64,000 nucleotides of DNA from contig CM043944.1 of assembly GCA_014529385.2 (NCBI GenBank), positions 90,067,384-90,131,383 of the forward strand. Direction: 5' to 3'. The translations under genes and the position numbers were made by a program. Under the pieces are notes generated by a model. The model had not been told where the DNA came from and ran no database searches. It saw nothing but the letters and a program-made list of their open reading frames with translations. The DNA is from Adiantum capillus-veneris. Lineage: Eukaryota; Streptophyta; Polypodiopsida; Polypodiales; Pteridaceae. Of the stretch, positions 49,813 through 60,976 are shown in pieces. The number at the start of each line of letters is the position of its first letter. Positions within the stretch are counted from its first letter, which is position 1.

Positions 49813-50109
49813 TGCAATAGCAGATGCTCTTCTCTCTATATCTATCCTATCTATATAGCTACTATATTATCATTTTTTCTATGCAGTCTATGTAGCTATT
49901 TATATCATTCTCTATATACATACTTATTTTACCTAAATAACACTATCGTTGAGCATAAATGCTCAACGAGGGGGTGGGCAATGATGGTACAACCAAATTG
50001 TGTCGATCTATGGAAGTGCAGGAAGTCGACGCATGGCAGTTTACATGCAAATAGCAAAGACCTTGAGCAGATATTTGATGGAGCCAGGAGCCAAGTACAC
50101 CAAGATGGA

Positions 50110-51411
50110 GCCAGGAGCCTTGCTTGTAGGGGATGAGAGAGAAAGTCACACACACAAGCTCCCTTTACACAAAGGGAATGAGGGACACATGTCAGCTCCC
50201 TAACCCAGATGCCCACAAGGTGTACCCAATTCCTATTGGATGGCCTTGGGGGTGGACCAATGAGAATTAGGCTAGAGTAAATCCAATTCCTATTGGATGG
50301 CCTTGGAGGTGGACCAATGAGAATTAGGCTAGAGTAAATCTAGTTTAATTAATTTAAAACACTTAATAAAAGAGAATTAAGTCCTCTAGAAGACTATTGG
50401 ACAGTCTCCCAAGGCATCCAATGAGCATTCAGCAGCCTAATGGCTTGCCTGATTCCTATTGGCAGGAGGCAAAGGGGTCCAATGAGAGTTTAGTTAAATT
50501 ATTAAATTACCTAAAGCTCTCACAAAAGGGGAAAGGGGGACACATGTTAGAAGGCTATCACTTATACTGCTTAATTACCATTGGCTAGGCCTGGGGAGGT
50601 CCAATGAGGGTAGAGCATGAGCAAATAGCAAGAGGGGTCGACCAAGAGAGAGAGGGGGCTGATTTTTGCAAGGCATTATCACACACACACACACACACGC
50701 ACACACACACAATCTCATGTGTGAAGTAAAGAAGACTCTCTCTCCTTCTCAAGCTTTAATGGAAAGCTTATCACCTACTCCAAGCTTGTGAGAAGGGAGG
50801 CCTACACCAACAACTCTTGGCTTTGTGATGGAAATCCAACCAAGAGCCAAGCTTCAATGCATGCTCATCTCCTCTACCATGCTAATTACTAAGCTAAGCT
50901 ATGCTAATATGAGTGATTATGTGAGGAGATGTACATCTTTCTCGTAAGACTACTCCTTCTTCCTCTCAATCTACTCTCATACCCTACTAGCTCTCACCAT
51001 CTTCGAAGGTGTGTGAGGTCTTGAGTCTGAGATCGGAGATAATTGATGTTGTGTTAGCTAAGTGTTTTGCTTAGTGCATGAAGCTTTCATCTTCATTGCA
51101 CTAGCTAGTCTTGAAGGAACACAAAGAATTGTATTGTACAATGTCTCTCTTGATGGGAGAAACCATAATACAAAGCATTTTGGAGGGGGGACCGTCTCCA
51201 TGCAAATCCGGTCCTCAACTGTTGTCAATAGTTTAATTTCTCTCTCTTTTGAAAGTATTGTTCATGCTATCTAACTAGGTGTTATGCCTTTTGTTGCTCT
51301 CTCCACCCAAGCACTCTTGTAATTCTCATTAGGAATCTATTCTAATGAAATGCCCACTATGTTCATGCTAATTTTCGCTACACACAAGTTTTTGGGCCAT
51401 TACATGTTACA
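50110..51411 (+). repeat. gypsy-A 3' LTR, left part missing
   Basis: It matches the 5' LTR from GAGCCTTGCTTG onward. A 57-bp unit (CCAATTCCTATTGGATGGCC...) is duplicated in tandem at 50226-50282 and 50283-50339 but single in the 5' LTR. The first (CA)n tract is short here. It ends ATGTTACA at 51411, where copia-C integrase sequence resumes. Confidence 0.9.
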
Positions 51412-53554
51412 GCAAAGCTTTCGTAGGACACCTGTTTAGAACATAAGTGGCACACATGATGGCCTCAAGCCAAAAAGAATGCGGCAAAGCTTGACTTTTG
51501 ACCATACATCGTGCCATTTCCGTAAGTGACCTATTTTTCCTCTCAGCAACACCATTTTGTTGAGGTGTATAAGGACTGTACATTGGTGTTCTATCCCACG
51601 ACTAGCCAGAAATGCATTAAATTCATGAGACATATACTCCCCCCCTCGATCGGAACAGAGGGTGCCCATAGTACCTTTGGAGACATTTTCAACCATAGCC
51701 AGAAATTGTTTGAAGCACATAAAAACTTTGCACTTTGCTTTAAGTGGAAATACCCATGCATGCCTGGAGTAATCATCAATGAAAGTCACAAAGTAAAGGT
51801 AATTGCCCAAGGACGGAGTTTGCATGGGCCCGTAAACATCACTATGCACAAGCTACAACTTGCATGTGGCCCTAATTAAACCATCCTTTGGAAACTTAGA
51901 ATGCTGTATTTTACCCAGAATACAGCCTTCACAAACGTGTTTGACAAGTGCTTCAAGAGGTGGCAAAGAAGCAACCATATCAGATTTTTGCAAACGCAGC
52001 AAACTGACAAAATTCAAATGACCAAAACGTGCATGCCAAAGTTTTGCATCTGAAATAGCCATTGAATCTGCCACTGCATTTGCAAAATTTTGTCTATACT
52101 TGTCATACAAAGTGAGCTTATATAGCCCACGGCACAAAAGGCCAGATGCAACAATCTCATCACCAAAACTGAGATCATGAGTTGTACATCTGCCATCCAC
52201 AAATTTGACTACAAGTCCAAGTCTAGCAAGTGCAGATACAGACAAAAGATTCTTCTTGATCCCAGGTACATAAAGTGCATCAACAAGTGTGAAAGAACTG
52301 CCATTTGCAGTAGTAAGCACAATCTTTCCAACTCCCTGAACAGGATAAGAGGCATTGTTTGCACAAGTGACTGAATTCCCATGAGGGACAAACTCGAGAG
52401 AGGCCAACAATTCACGATGTGAGGTAACGTGCTTTGTAGCACCACTGTCGAAATACCACACATGTGAATCTGCAGCAACTGACATGCATGCATCATGGAC
52501 AACAATATTGTAAGTGCACTCTGCACTAAAAGCCCATTCTGCATCAACATCAGCATCACAATCTCCTTTCACAAAAGACTCAACAATGGCTGCATTTGTA
52601 GTGGAACCAGCATTTTGCAGTGGAACCACCCTCTTTCTTCTTAGCCTCTTTGGCCTTCAACTTAGGACACTGCTTGATCAAGTGATCATTAGCTTTACAA
52701 TAATGGTATAGCATCTTCTTTTTTTCCTTATCACCAGAATTTCCAGACGAATTGCTGCAAGCAGAAGCTTTAGGAACATAATTTTTTCCACTCACAGCAG
52801 AACCATCAGAGTGGTTGCATTGATGTTACCACCCCTTTCTTTGAGAAGCAATAAAAGCCTGTTCAACTGCACGATGTCTAGGCCTGTTCTTTCTGGAAAG
52901 TGACTCTTGCAACAGCAATGTGCATAATGCATCAAACTTAACAACTTCAGGATTTCCTTGGGTCATAAGTCTCCAAGTACTAGCAAAAGTCTGGTAAGAA
53001 TCTGGTAAGGCATGAAGAATAATCTGCACAAGGGAATTGTCTGAAATGACTTCACCTGTAGAAATAAGTTGCTCATTGATATCCTTGACACCAGCAAGGA
53101 AAGTGTCCATATCATCTTCCTGATGCACAATCTTCGACTCCAGCTCTTTATACAGCAAAGCGATTTTAGCCTCATTGCAACTTGCATAAACACCAGCCAA
53201 AATATCCCAAGCCTGTTTTGCAGATTTTGTTGAACAAATGTGAGGAACAATGGTGCGCTTCACAAACAACACAATCAATGCATGAGCCTGCGCATCTTTT
53301 ACATCCCAACGAGATTGTTCTGCCGTAGGCAAAACAACTCTAATAGCAGCAATCCTTGCAGCAAGTCCTGCAATATCCTCAACATTGCCTACATCCTCAG
53401 AACCAGGATGTACATCAATGCCCTGCACAATGTTCCAGACGCCCTTTGACACAAGAACATGTTGCATCATGTAAGCCCACATAGGGTGATTATCCCCATC
53501 CAATCTGTCCTCAACAACAAACATCTTGAACACATATGTGTTGTTGTCAACCAT
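51412..53554 (-). pseudogene. copia-C gag, protease and integrase (partial polyprotein)
   Basis: The ATG at 53554 opens MVDNNTYVFKMFVVEDRLDG; the UBN2-type gag runs to a stop at 52826. A knuckle in a shifted frame reads YHYCKANDHLIKQC, its first Cys replaced by Tyr. Protease WYFDSGATKHVTS, the pre-integrase box LWHARFGHLN...VCEGCILGK and a stop at 51853 follow. Integrase reads HSDVYGPMQTPSLGNYLYFV, DDYSRHAWVFPLKAK and CSDRGGEYMSHEF; frame is lost before the NGV-ER motif. Coding stops at the gypsy-A boundary. Compared with copia-A, the integrase C-terminus and RT are absent and do not reappear on the other side of gypsy-A. Confidence 0.9.
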
Positions 53555-53916
53555 GGTAAATGTTGCACCTGATGTGAAAACTGCTTGAAAAGAGGAGAAA
53601 CAAAGCGGGAACAACACGTGCTATATAGCACAAACCGTAGAAGATTGTAAGGTATCTGTTATGCAGTAAATGGCACTGACAAAAATTCTGTACAAAATGA
53701 TGAAATAGCCTGTGCAGTACTGCCTATAGTGGAAACAGAGGCCAAAATGAGCCCGAATAAAAAATCTGAGCAGAGTAAGCTCTACGAGTTCTCCCAAAAT
53801 TTTTGTCGACCTACGAACGCTCACCAAAGCTCACTGAAATTGAAGAAAATGAGCAGGCGTGTGTTGGAGCTGCTGGCGACTAAGCCCAGGAGGACGCAAC
53901 CTGCTCTGATACCAAT

Positions 53917-54144
53917 TGTTGGAATTAGGGTTGCAGAGAAACACACACAGCTTGGAGAAGATGAAGGAAGCTCAAGGCACACAATAGAGAGTTTTATTAC
54001 TTAGTGTGCAATGGGAAGATAGATAGCCCTAGAGTGATGGGCGTATATACAGTGCATGGGGGGAAAAACCTCCTAAATAGGGGAAAACATGCCCCGACGG
54101 TCCTAATGTGTTCACACACATAACTATCACATGTATATGTAACA
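53917..54144 (-). repeat. copia-C 5' LTR with adjacent PBS
   Basis: 228-bp LTR. On the minus strand its inner end is followed by ATTGGTATCAGAGCAGG (plus-strand 53900-53916), an initiator tRNA-Met primer site. The leader to gag is about 53555-53900. Confidence 0.92.
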
Positions 54145-54357
54145 AATAAACCTCTCTCAATGCAAGATAAGGTGATGTAGCTCTTTCAAGCATGCACCAA
54201 GAAAGCAATGTGTGCACACTAATGAGTAAACAAGCATGCCGCCTACTCTCTTCCTACTATTACATAGACCCTAGAGCACCACTTTTCATTCAAGACACCC
54301 CATACAAAGATTAAGCACACAAATGAACAAGCAAACACAATTGCTACTTCAAACAAA

Positions 54358-54391
<34 letters not shown>

Positions 54392-57300
54392 GAAGCATTG
54401 GTTTTGTTCATAATCTCAACCATCATGCATAAAAAAGCATGTGGGAGTAAAGGAATACAAAATTATATCTCTTGGGGGTGGATGTGGAAGCTCTTTGGTG
54501 TTCACAAAGCTCAAGATTGATCTGAATATCTCCTAAACTTTGGAATCTGCAAATGAGCTAAGAGTGACTTTTTATCATGATAAAGCTAAAAAGCTAAGTT
54601 TCACATTTGATCGGCCAAAATTGATTAATTATAGTCCCTATGCATAGTTTTAGGCTTTGTGATTATCAAACAACTACAAAAAAAATAATTTTGCTTCATG
54701 ATCAACTCCTAAGCCTTTCTACATGAAAAATGAGATTTTACATGATTAAGATTAGATGGGTTCTAATAAATGGGTTCCACTAGTTACAACCACATATTGG
54801 CTTGCACAAAAATTGGTGCAAAATTGGTGGCCATCCTTGGACCTTCAATGTCCCCTTTAGCTTGTTTCCCTCATCAACAAACTCTTTTGGTGGTTGTTTT
54901 GCATCTTTGGTATAATTTAAGGTTGTGTGCAATTGTAGGCACACAATTCCCCCCTATCAAACCAGTACTACATCCTCAAATTTTGTTAATCCTTTGGAGG
55001 AGGCAGTGGTGGTGGCTCTTGGTGTTTATGGCTTCATGCCCTTCATCATGTTGTGTGAGAACTAGTGGCAGGCTTTGATTCTCATTGTGGGAGTAGGAAA
55101 AGATCTTCTATTGGTGTCAGTTGCCATTCAAGTGGGGGAGGTGGCAGTGGGGTTGGTGCTTGGTGGTGCATCTGTAAAACTTTTACTATATAACATGTAT
55201 ACAAATGGAGGGATTTTTGATTCACAAATAAATTTTATTTCAAAATATTAAGGTGGTTTTTAATTAAAAATGAAGAAAAACATGTAAGTTGAACTGAAAA
55301 ATGGGTCATTTTATTGCCTCACAACATGTAAGCACCGGGTTTTTGAAATACCATTTGAACGCACATGATATACATGGTTTCTTATAAGTGTACCCCCCAC
55401 CCCCCCAAGGTTTGGTGTCTTTTGTTAATGTAGCTTGATTTTACGTGCTATAAATGTGCGCTTCATAAGAGGCATTGCAGGCTTGGCCAACTTTTTAATA
55501 TGTGCTTCTCTTCCTGATATTGCTTCACGGTCCTGCTGTTGAGCTTAGATCCTGGTCTTTTCAATGTCTGTGCTCAAGTTGTTGCATTTGAGATTGGATT
55601 TTATTGAGAATTTATGTTGGAACCTCAGCAAGTGGTGCAACTTTCGGTTCAAGTAATGCCAAGGCCTAGTTGACTTCATCATTTCTTTTGCAAAATTTGT
55701 CACCTTTCTTCCACTCTAAGTATAACATCCATCCTTCCACTGCATGCTTCAAAGTGTCAAGGTGGTGCATTGGTTGTGCATCTATAATAAAGGAGGCATG
55801 GTTTCCAAAGTAATGAAAGGAACCAACATGCACCATCTCCTCCGAGGCTAGGAGCTAGCGGTGGTTTGGGGAAAAATGAGTGCATGCAGAGAAGCTCTAT
55901 ACAATCTGGTCTTCCACAAATAAATCATTTGGTTTGAAGGCCATTCCCTTCTCTCTTGCCATCAACATGTATATCATCGGGTGCATTAGCACCAATTTCC
56001 TTCTTTCTTCTATGTGCCGTGTCGATACCTATAAGAATGTCATCATCAATTGCATTGCCAACCTAGGCACCAATTCCCTTTTTTCTTCTATGTGCCCTAT
56101 CGATACATGTAAGAGTGCCATCATCAATAGCATTGCCAACTTGGGCATGACACTATACATTCTCATCATGTTTTTGGCCACCTCTAAAAACCATTCTTCT
56201 ATCAGGATCTTGTTGGGGGGCGAGGAGGGAAGTCTAGGGAAGTTTCCATCTAGTGGGAACTTCCTCCTTAACACCCTTAGGTCGTCCCATGTGGGGCAGG
56301 GGGGAGGAATTAAATAGTAGGTGGGATCTACATGTTGTTCTTGATTCAAATCATGATAAATTTCTTTATACTTTAGGAATAGTTAGAACCATTGCATTCT
56401 CCATTTTGGTTGGCCGTCTTGAAATGCTTTGGTAAAAATTTTTGTGGGTTCATATGGTAGCTCATAACTACCTGAAGTGAGTGTGGCATGCTCCACCTCC
56501 CGCTCTTCCCATTCTCGACGACTGATCTTCATTCAGAGTATATCCATGGCAGATAGAGAACGTCGTTATCCAGTCGGTAGCAATGTGGATAATTCATTCT
56601 ATCCACAAACCGCTACCGCTTTTCTTTTTGTGCCTCAAAGAGAGATTCAAAAGTGGTATTGACAAACCATAAAAGTGGATTCAAAAGAGAGATTCCATGG
56701 TTTTTCAGAATGCATAAAATCCACATAAGTAAGGAAATCTTGTCGGATCATGCCCCTTTTAAATTTTATCATAGCCTAGAAACATGCAGCTCATTCCCAA
56801 AATCAAATACAACCTGTTCAACTTCTTTCCTAGCATAAATTTCATTCGACCCATCACTTTTAGCCGAATCTAGCACACACATCAAGCACTAAATGGCTTT
56901 GACTCTATGAGATACATCACATTAAATACAAATTTAGGTAGAAAATCTTTCAATACATCAATTGACATCATTTATGAAAGAAATGCGGTATACAATAAGG
57001 ATCTAGTAGCAAGGAGAGTAGAGAGAGATATGATGCAAAGTAGATTAGCGGAAAATAAAAAACTTTAGATTAGCACACTATTACAAAGTGATGGCGTCAT
57101 CCACACATGCGCTCTCAAGGTAGAGCTTAGATGGCAATTTAGACAACTAGAGCAAGTAGGAATACAAAGGACTAACAATCCTTCAACAAGGATGTGATGT
57201 GTGCGTCAAGTGTGCACACCATTCTATCGAATTACTCATGAGAAGGCCTCCTTATATAGATGTAAGGGAGCCTCTAAACGCCCATGTGTAGCCTCCCTTA

Positions 57301-57417
57301 GATAGCCAAGTCCAAGTAGAACTTGACCATGTGTCCATGTGTGTGGCTGCCTTTGTGTAACCAAGTCCAAGTAGGCCTCTCCCATGCGCCCATGTGTAGC
57401 CGCTTTTGGGTAGACAA
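54145..57417. other. Intergenic, no gene recognised
   Basis: It begins with the AATAA target duplicate of copia-C. There is a (CA)n tract at about 54361-54390. ATTCCCCCCTATC at about 54949 could be a minus-strand polypurine tract of a decayed LTR element, but no LTR pair is visible. A short direct repeat around 56020-56140 contains GCCATCATCAATxGCATTGC and TTTCTTCTATGTGCCxTxTC. No open frame carries a domain I recognise. Confidence 0.55.
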
Positions 57418-57632
57418 TGTTGGGGTAAAGGTGCTCCGCCTTTTACCCGCCTGGACGTCCACTGTCCGATCGCCCGCCCACATGTGTACATACTCTTATT
57501 CCTCATTACATATGAGAATAAGGAGCTCCTCATCTTTAGTCTTGATAGGCTGCTCCACCCACACCCGCTTGTGTATCTCCCCTTCCTGCACGCACCGCAC
57601 CCCGCACTCATGCACGCCGCGCACATGTGCAC

Positions 57633-57760
57633 TCATCAATTGGTATCAGAGCTACGGCTAGGCGGCGGCGGCGATCCACACATTTGCACACATGCGTGCA
57701 TCCTTGCACACGCATGCTCATCAATTGGTATCAGAGCTACGGCTAGGAGGCGGCGGCGAT
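57633..57760 (+). repeat. Tandemly duplicated primer-binding region of copia-D
   Basis: CTCATCAATTGGTATCAGAG and GCTACGGCTAGGxGGCGGCG occur twice, about 88 bp apart. There are therefore two potential tRNA-Met primer sites. Confidence 0.85.
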
Positions 57761-59439
57761 CTCTTGGTGGCGACGGAGTTCTGTGCTTGGCGGCGTCGGA
57801 TCGGAGGCGGTTCAACACGGATTCGAAAAGTAGATCTCAGAGATCAAGGTAACAAGAGCTTACACTCCACCAAGCAAAAGGAGAGAGAGAGATCAAGTTT
57901 TTTGTGAGCTAGGGACACTGAAGTTTGGCAGCTTGACAGTTTTTCAGTATTTTGGCCATAACTTGAGCTAGGAAGCTCCAATTTCAAAACTTTTATATCA
58001 AAACGTAGATCTCTTCAAGATCTACAACTTTGTAAAAGAAAGTGTTTTCTATTTCGGAGTGCAGGTGGGTCGAAAAGCCAAAACACAGAGATTGTGTTTT
58101 TCAAGAAAGTTTGGTGTACAACTGCTTGGAGAGTGAAAGGAGATTGAGAGAAAGCGAACTGTGTGAGAACACACTAGCTACGTGTAGGCAAGTAAGCCCG
58201 TCATTATTTGGCAAGCCCAAAGTTATTTGGCATTGGTCCGAGTTTGGTCTTCTAGCATCGTCTACGGCCCCGAGCATTGACGGCTCCGCTTAGAGCATTG
58301 GTTTTGACATCGATTTGCGCCTATTTGACTAGCGCGCTTTCGCATAGCGGTGAAAGCCGACATCGAGCGTTTTCTTGACTTCGAGCAGAGGTAGCCATAG
58401 CATTGGCACTTCCGCCTGACCGCGGAAGACGGCTCCGACGACCATCCCCGACTTTATGACTTTGACGGTCATCTCCAGTTTTGGCTTCGACGGCACATAT
58501 TGACAGATACGGCTCTGACGAACCATTCCAGAGCGGATTTCTCCCATGAGCACACAGCTCTTGACAGGTTTTCGATCGGCGTGTTTACCAATTGAGGAGG
58601 TAGTAGTTGCCAGTTCTTCAACGGTTTTGCTTACAGGTTGCGAGCAGCTTGTGTGGAGCACTAGAGAGCATTTTTTGCACAGTTTGGTGCAATTTCAGGC
58701 TATGTGTGCTTATGTAGATATAGCTTGAGCTAGTCATAGCTCGCAGCTGGCAGATTTACTGGTTTACAGGTGTTTTTAGACAAGTACACATCCATAGAGC
58801 CACTCAATCAAGAGTGAGCCAGTTTGCCAGGCTTTTGGCAGCATATGTAGATCATTTGTGGATCCGTTTACTGAGACACTGCGTGTCTAGTTTCCATGCA
58901 ATTTGGTGAGATTTTTTGAGTTTTTACTCAATTTCGAGGGGAAACTCTGTCGGATTTTTCCCAGATTCTTGCCATGGTTTGCACGTATTCATAGTTTGCT
59001 CTCTGATGGTTTGGTGGTCGAGTTGACTCCCACTCTGGCAGTTATCTGCAGTTTTTTGGCTTGCGGTTCGTGTTGAGTTTTGACTCATTTTGCAAAGAAA
59101 ATTCTGTTCATTTTTCCCTGTCTTCTCGTCATAAAAGTTCACAGTGTTTTTCCATCTTCTACAGTGGTTGATATATTCCCACTTTGACAGTGATCGAGTG
59201 TTTACTCTCACTTTGACAGATTTTGATAGTTTGGACACAGTTTGTTGTTCTTGTACCCACTCTTGCAGGAGTGAGAATTGTGTATGCTTGTGTGGCTACA
59301 GACAGGCAATCACAGGTTTTCACTATTGAGCTACTGGTTGGTTTATGCTTGATTAGCATAGTAGTCAAGTGATCTCCCATTTTGTTGCCATTTTGGCATT
59401 CGCTTATGGCAGTAGACATGTGTAACATTGAGAGATGAC

Positions 59440-59910
59440 GGTCTTGTTCTTGCCGATACATGCACTGTTGGCATTGCGGTCACACAGGGCACATTAGACG
59501 CCGTTGTTTTAAAAAAGTATAAGACAACATCGGAGATGTATACAAGATGTAGATACGGCTTTGACAGATGTTAGAGAGGCAGTTCTCGGCTGTTAGTCTA
59601 TGCCAGTGACAGTGATGTCATGCTTGCCTCCAGAGTACCTCTTGCAGATTTGTCTATGGTCAACACACTTTCTCCACAGTGGTTACTAGATAGCGATGCA
59701 GTTTTCCACATCACACCGTGTTGTGAGTGGTTTAGCATATTTTTTAGTGGGAGACTTGGCTGTGTGTACTTGGCCGATGGTTCGACGTTTGACATAGAGG
59801 GTGCAAGAGATGTTTGTTTGTCTGTTAACAAACAAGTCAGACAGTGGAGTCAATACTGGGCGAATAAGAAGCTTGGGGACTGCCCAACGCTCCCTATTGC
59901 TTGGTATTGA
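59440..59910 (+). pseudogene. copia-D gag zinc knuckle and protease remnant
   Basis: 59466-59507 encodes CWHCGHTGHIRRRC, an exact CX2CX4HX4C knuckle. In another frame, 59620-59850 encodes PQWLLDSDAVFHITPCCEWF and VYLADGSTFDIEG. This matches copia protease (WLLDSGAxxHMT...EWF, VxLxDxxxxxIxGxG) with the active-site Gly changed to Asp (DSD for DSG). Nothing recognisable follows in the frame. Confidence 0.8.
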
Positions 59911-60232
59911 CCTTGGTGTTAAAGTCATTACAAGAGGCAGTTGAGTCAATACTGGGTGAATAGGAAGCTTGGTAACTGCCCAACGCTCTCTATCGCTTGT
60001 TGGTGTTGACCTTGGTGTAACTGACGATGGAGACCCTTTTGTGATGTGATTACAATTCATGCAGTGGAGTCAATACTGGGTGAATAGCAAGCTTGGGAAC
60101 TGTCCAATGCTCCCTATCGCTTGGTGTTGACCATGGTGTTCAAGACATTACAGGCGACAGTGGAGTCAACACCGAGCGAATAGGAGGCTTGGTGACTACC
60201 CAATGCCCCCTATCACTTGGTACTGACCTTGG
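59842..60232. repeat. Four degenerate tandem repeats, about 77-87-bp core
   Basis: Cores at 59842-59920, 59938-60018, 60062-60140 and 60158-60232 share GTGGAGTCAATACTGGGxGA, AAGCTTGG, ACTGCCCAACGC and TATCGCTTGGT...TTGACC. The first and third linkers share CATTACA(A/G)G(A/C)GxCAG. The repeats start inside the end of the protease remnant, suggesting amplification after the coding region decayed. Confidence 0.85.
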
Positions 60233-60297
60233 CAAATGGGCATCAGCCCAGTGAACATCCACGAACATCACATTGTTTAGAGTCAGGGACTAGGCTT

Positions 60298-60525
60298 GTT
60301 GGTCCAATAAGTGTGTAGGTGATCGGCGATGAGAAGCGTACCACATATCTCATTTGATACTATTTTTACCTTGATTGGCCACCGTGGGCACCCATGTGTG
60401 AATGGGTTAAACTCTTATAAAAGGTCTATTTTGACCCAAAATCTATATTATGAGAGGTGTAAGCTTAGAAGTGATCTTGCTCCATCTCTGTCTCCTTCTC
60501 CTTCGTACATAAGTGTGTATATGCT

Positions 60526-60588
<63 letters not shown>

Positions 60589-60821
60589 GAGAGCATTGCG
60601 GCGACATTGATGGGGATGAGGTGGTAGAGCATGGCATTAGTGGAAGCTTCTTCTTCTTTGCAGCATAGGATCCTTCACGACGGAAGCACTGAGAGGTGAG
60701 TGACACACCATTGTTTCTTTGAGCTTGCTAGAACTCTCTAGTTGTGTGTTTGCAGCCTTCTTGGCTCACACACGGTGCACATGCTAGTTCCCAGCCTTCG
60801 AAACGTACGGAAAAGCGTACA
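60298..60821 (+). repeat. gypsy-B 5' LTR (left limit inferred)
   Basis: The start TGTTGGTCCAATAAG is a guess from the TG dinucleotide and position. The end at 60821 is set by the PBS. It contains a (GA)n tract at about 60531-60595. No partner LTR is in the window. Confidence 0.5.
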
Positions 60822-60825
60822 TTTT

Positions 60826-60845
60826 TGGCGCCGCTGCCGGGGACT
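60826..60845 (+). promoter_or_regulatory. gypsy-B primer-binding site (tRNA-Asp type)
   Basis: TGGCGCCGCTGCCGGGGACT differs at only two positions from the complement of the 3' end of plant tRNA-Asp (TGGCGCCGTTGCCGGGGATC). All other primer sites I could assign in this window are of the tRNA-Met type. Confidence 0.85.
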
Positions 60846-60976
60846 GCTTTGCACTAAGCTTGAGGAACACTCAATCCTACCTCGGGAAGCCTTCACTTCT
60901 ACCATTTTTGTATTTTTTGTTGATTCGGTGTAGAGAGTGAGAAGACTTTCTTTCCCTTGATGACACCACGGCTACA

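Larger units (their letters stand above)
46120..50110 (+). mobile_element. Element E: gag-only LTR retrotransposon-like element, 3' LTR truncated
   Basis: TGGTACAACCAAATTGTG at 46120 and 49985 begins two direct repeats that stay alike for about 130 bp. A purine-rich tract (CGAGGGGGTGGG) lies just before the second. I read these as the starts of a 5' LTR (46120 to about 48050, with TATA-like TAATATATATAAAA near 46745) and a truncated 3' LTR. Between them are a gag gene and a second frame; I see no protease, RT or integrase. The primer site cannot be named; TGGTGCCCCCACTGAGG at about 48052 is a candidate. The element interrupts gypsy-A's 3' region. At about 50110 its 3' LTR is fused to gypsy-A's 3' LTR. 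Confidence 0.7.
31568..51411 (+). mobile_element. Ty3/gypsy chromodomain retrotransposon gypsy-A, interrupted by CACTA-2 and element E
   Basis: It is inserted in copia-C in the opposite orientation. The right boundary is firm: the 3' LTR ends ACATGTTACA at 51411, matching the 5' LTR end AAATGTTACA at 33176. The left boundary is uncertain: TGTTAACTGATC at 31568 is a possible LTR start, but homology to the 3' LTR is seen only from about 31872. No 5-bp target duplication is visible (right flank GCAAA). The interior runs gag, protease, RT, RNase H, integrase (split by CACTA-2) and chromodomain, the order of plant chromoviruses. Frameshifts, stops and active-site changes make it non-functional. 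Confidence 0.88.
30901..54144 (-). mobile_element. Ty1/copia LTR retrotransposon copia-C, host of a nested stack, TSD AATAA
   Basis: The 228-bp LTRs at 30901-31128 and 53917-54144 start TGTTGxAATTAGGGTTG and end GTAACA on the plus strand. AATAA flanks both sides (30896-30900, 54145-54149), so the 23.2-kb interval is one original insertion later filled by other elements. The PBS beside the 5' LTR is TTGGTATCAGAGCAGG on the minus strand. A polypurine tract (GTAGGGGGGATT, minus strand) adjoins the 3' LTR. The LTRs differ at roughly 17 sites (about 92% identity by eye), older than copia-A or copia-B. Gag to integrase (51412-53554) and an RNase H tail (31203-31541) remain; RT is missing. Confidence 0.92.
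57418..60297 (+). mobile_element. Decayed Ty1/copia element copia-D
   Basis: A TGTTGGGGTAAAGGTGC start at 57418 and an LTR-like stretch to about 57632 are followed by ATTGGTATCAGAGCTACGG, a tRNA-Met primer site. The LTR start resembles copia-A's TGTTGGGG...GCCCGCCCA. A long sequence without clear coding follows (57860-59440), then a zinc knuckle and protease remnant, then four degenerate repeats. Integrase, RT, RNase H and a 3' LTR are not seen. The right limit is set by the probable LTR start of gypsy-B. Confidence 0.68.

Noticed and set aside
54930-54965. Possible polypurine tract and LTR edge on the minus strand (GATAGGGGGGAAT then TGTGTGCC)
   Set aside because: No matching LTR, PBS or coding sequence nearby, so an element cannot be supported.
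57252-57852. Several overlapping frames on both strands near copia-D
   Set aside because: They overlap the LTR and the duplicated PBS and show no domain; GC-rich repeats keep them open by chance.
59842-60232. CRISPR-like spacing of four repeats
   Set aside because: The repeats are degenerate, too long (about 80 bp) and in a plant-type retroelement; linkers are not uniform unique spacers.
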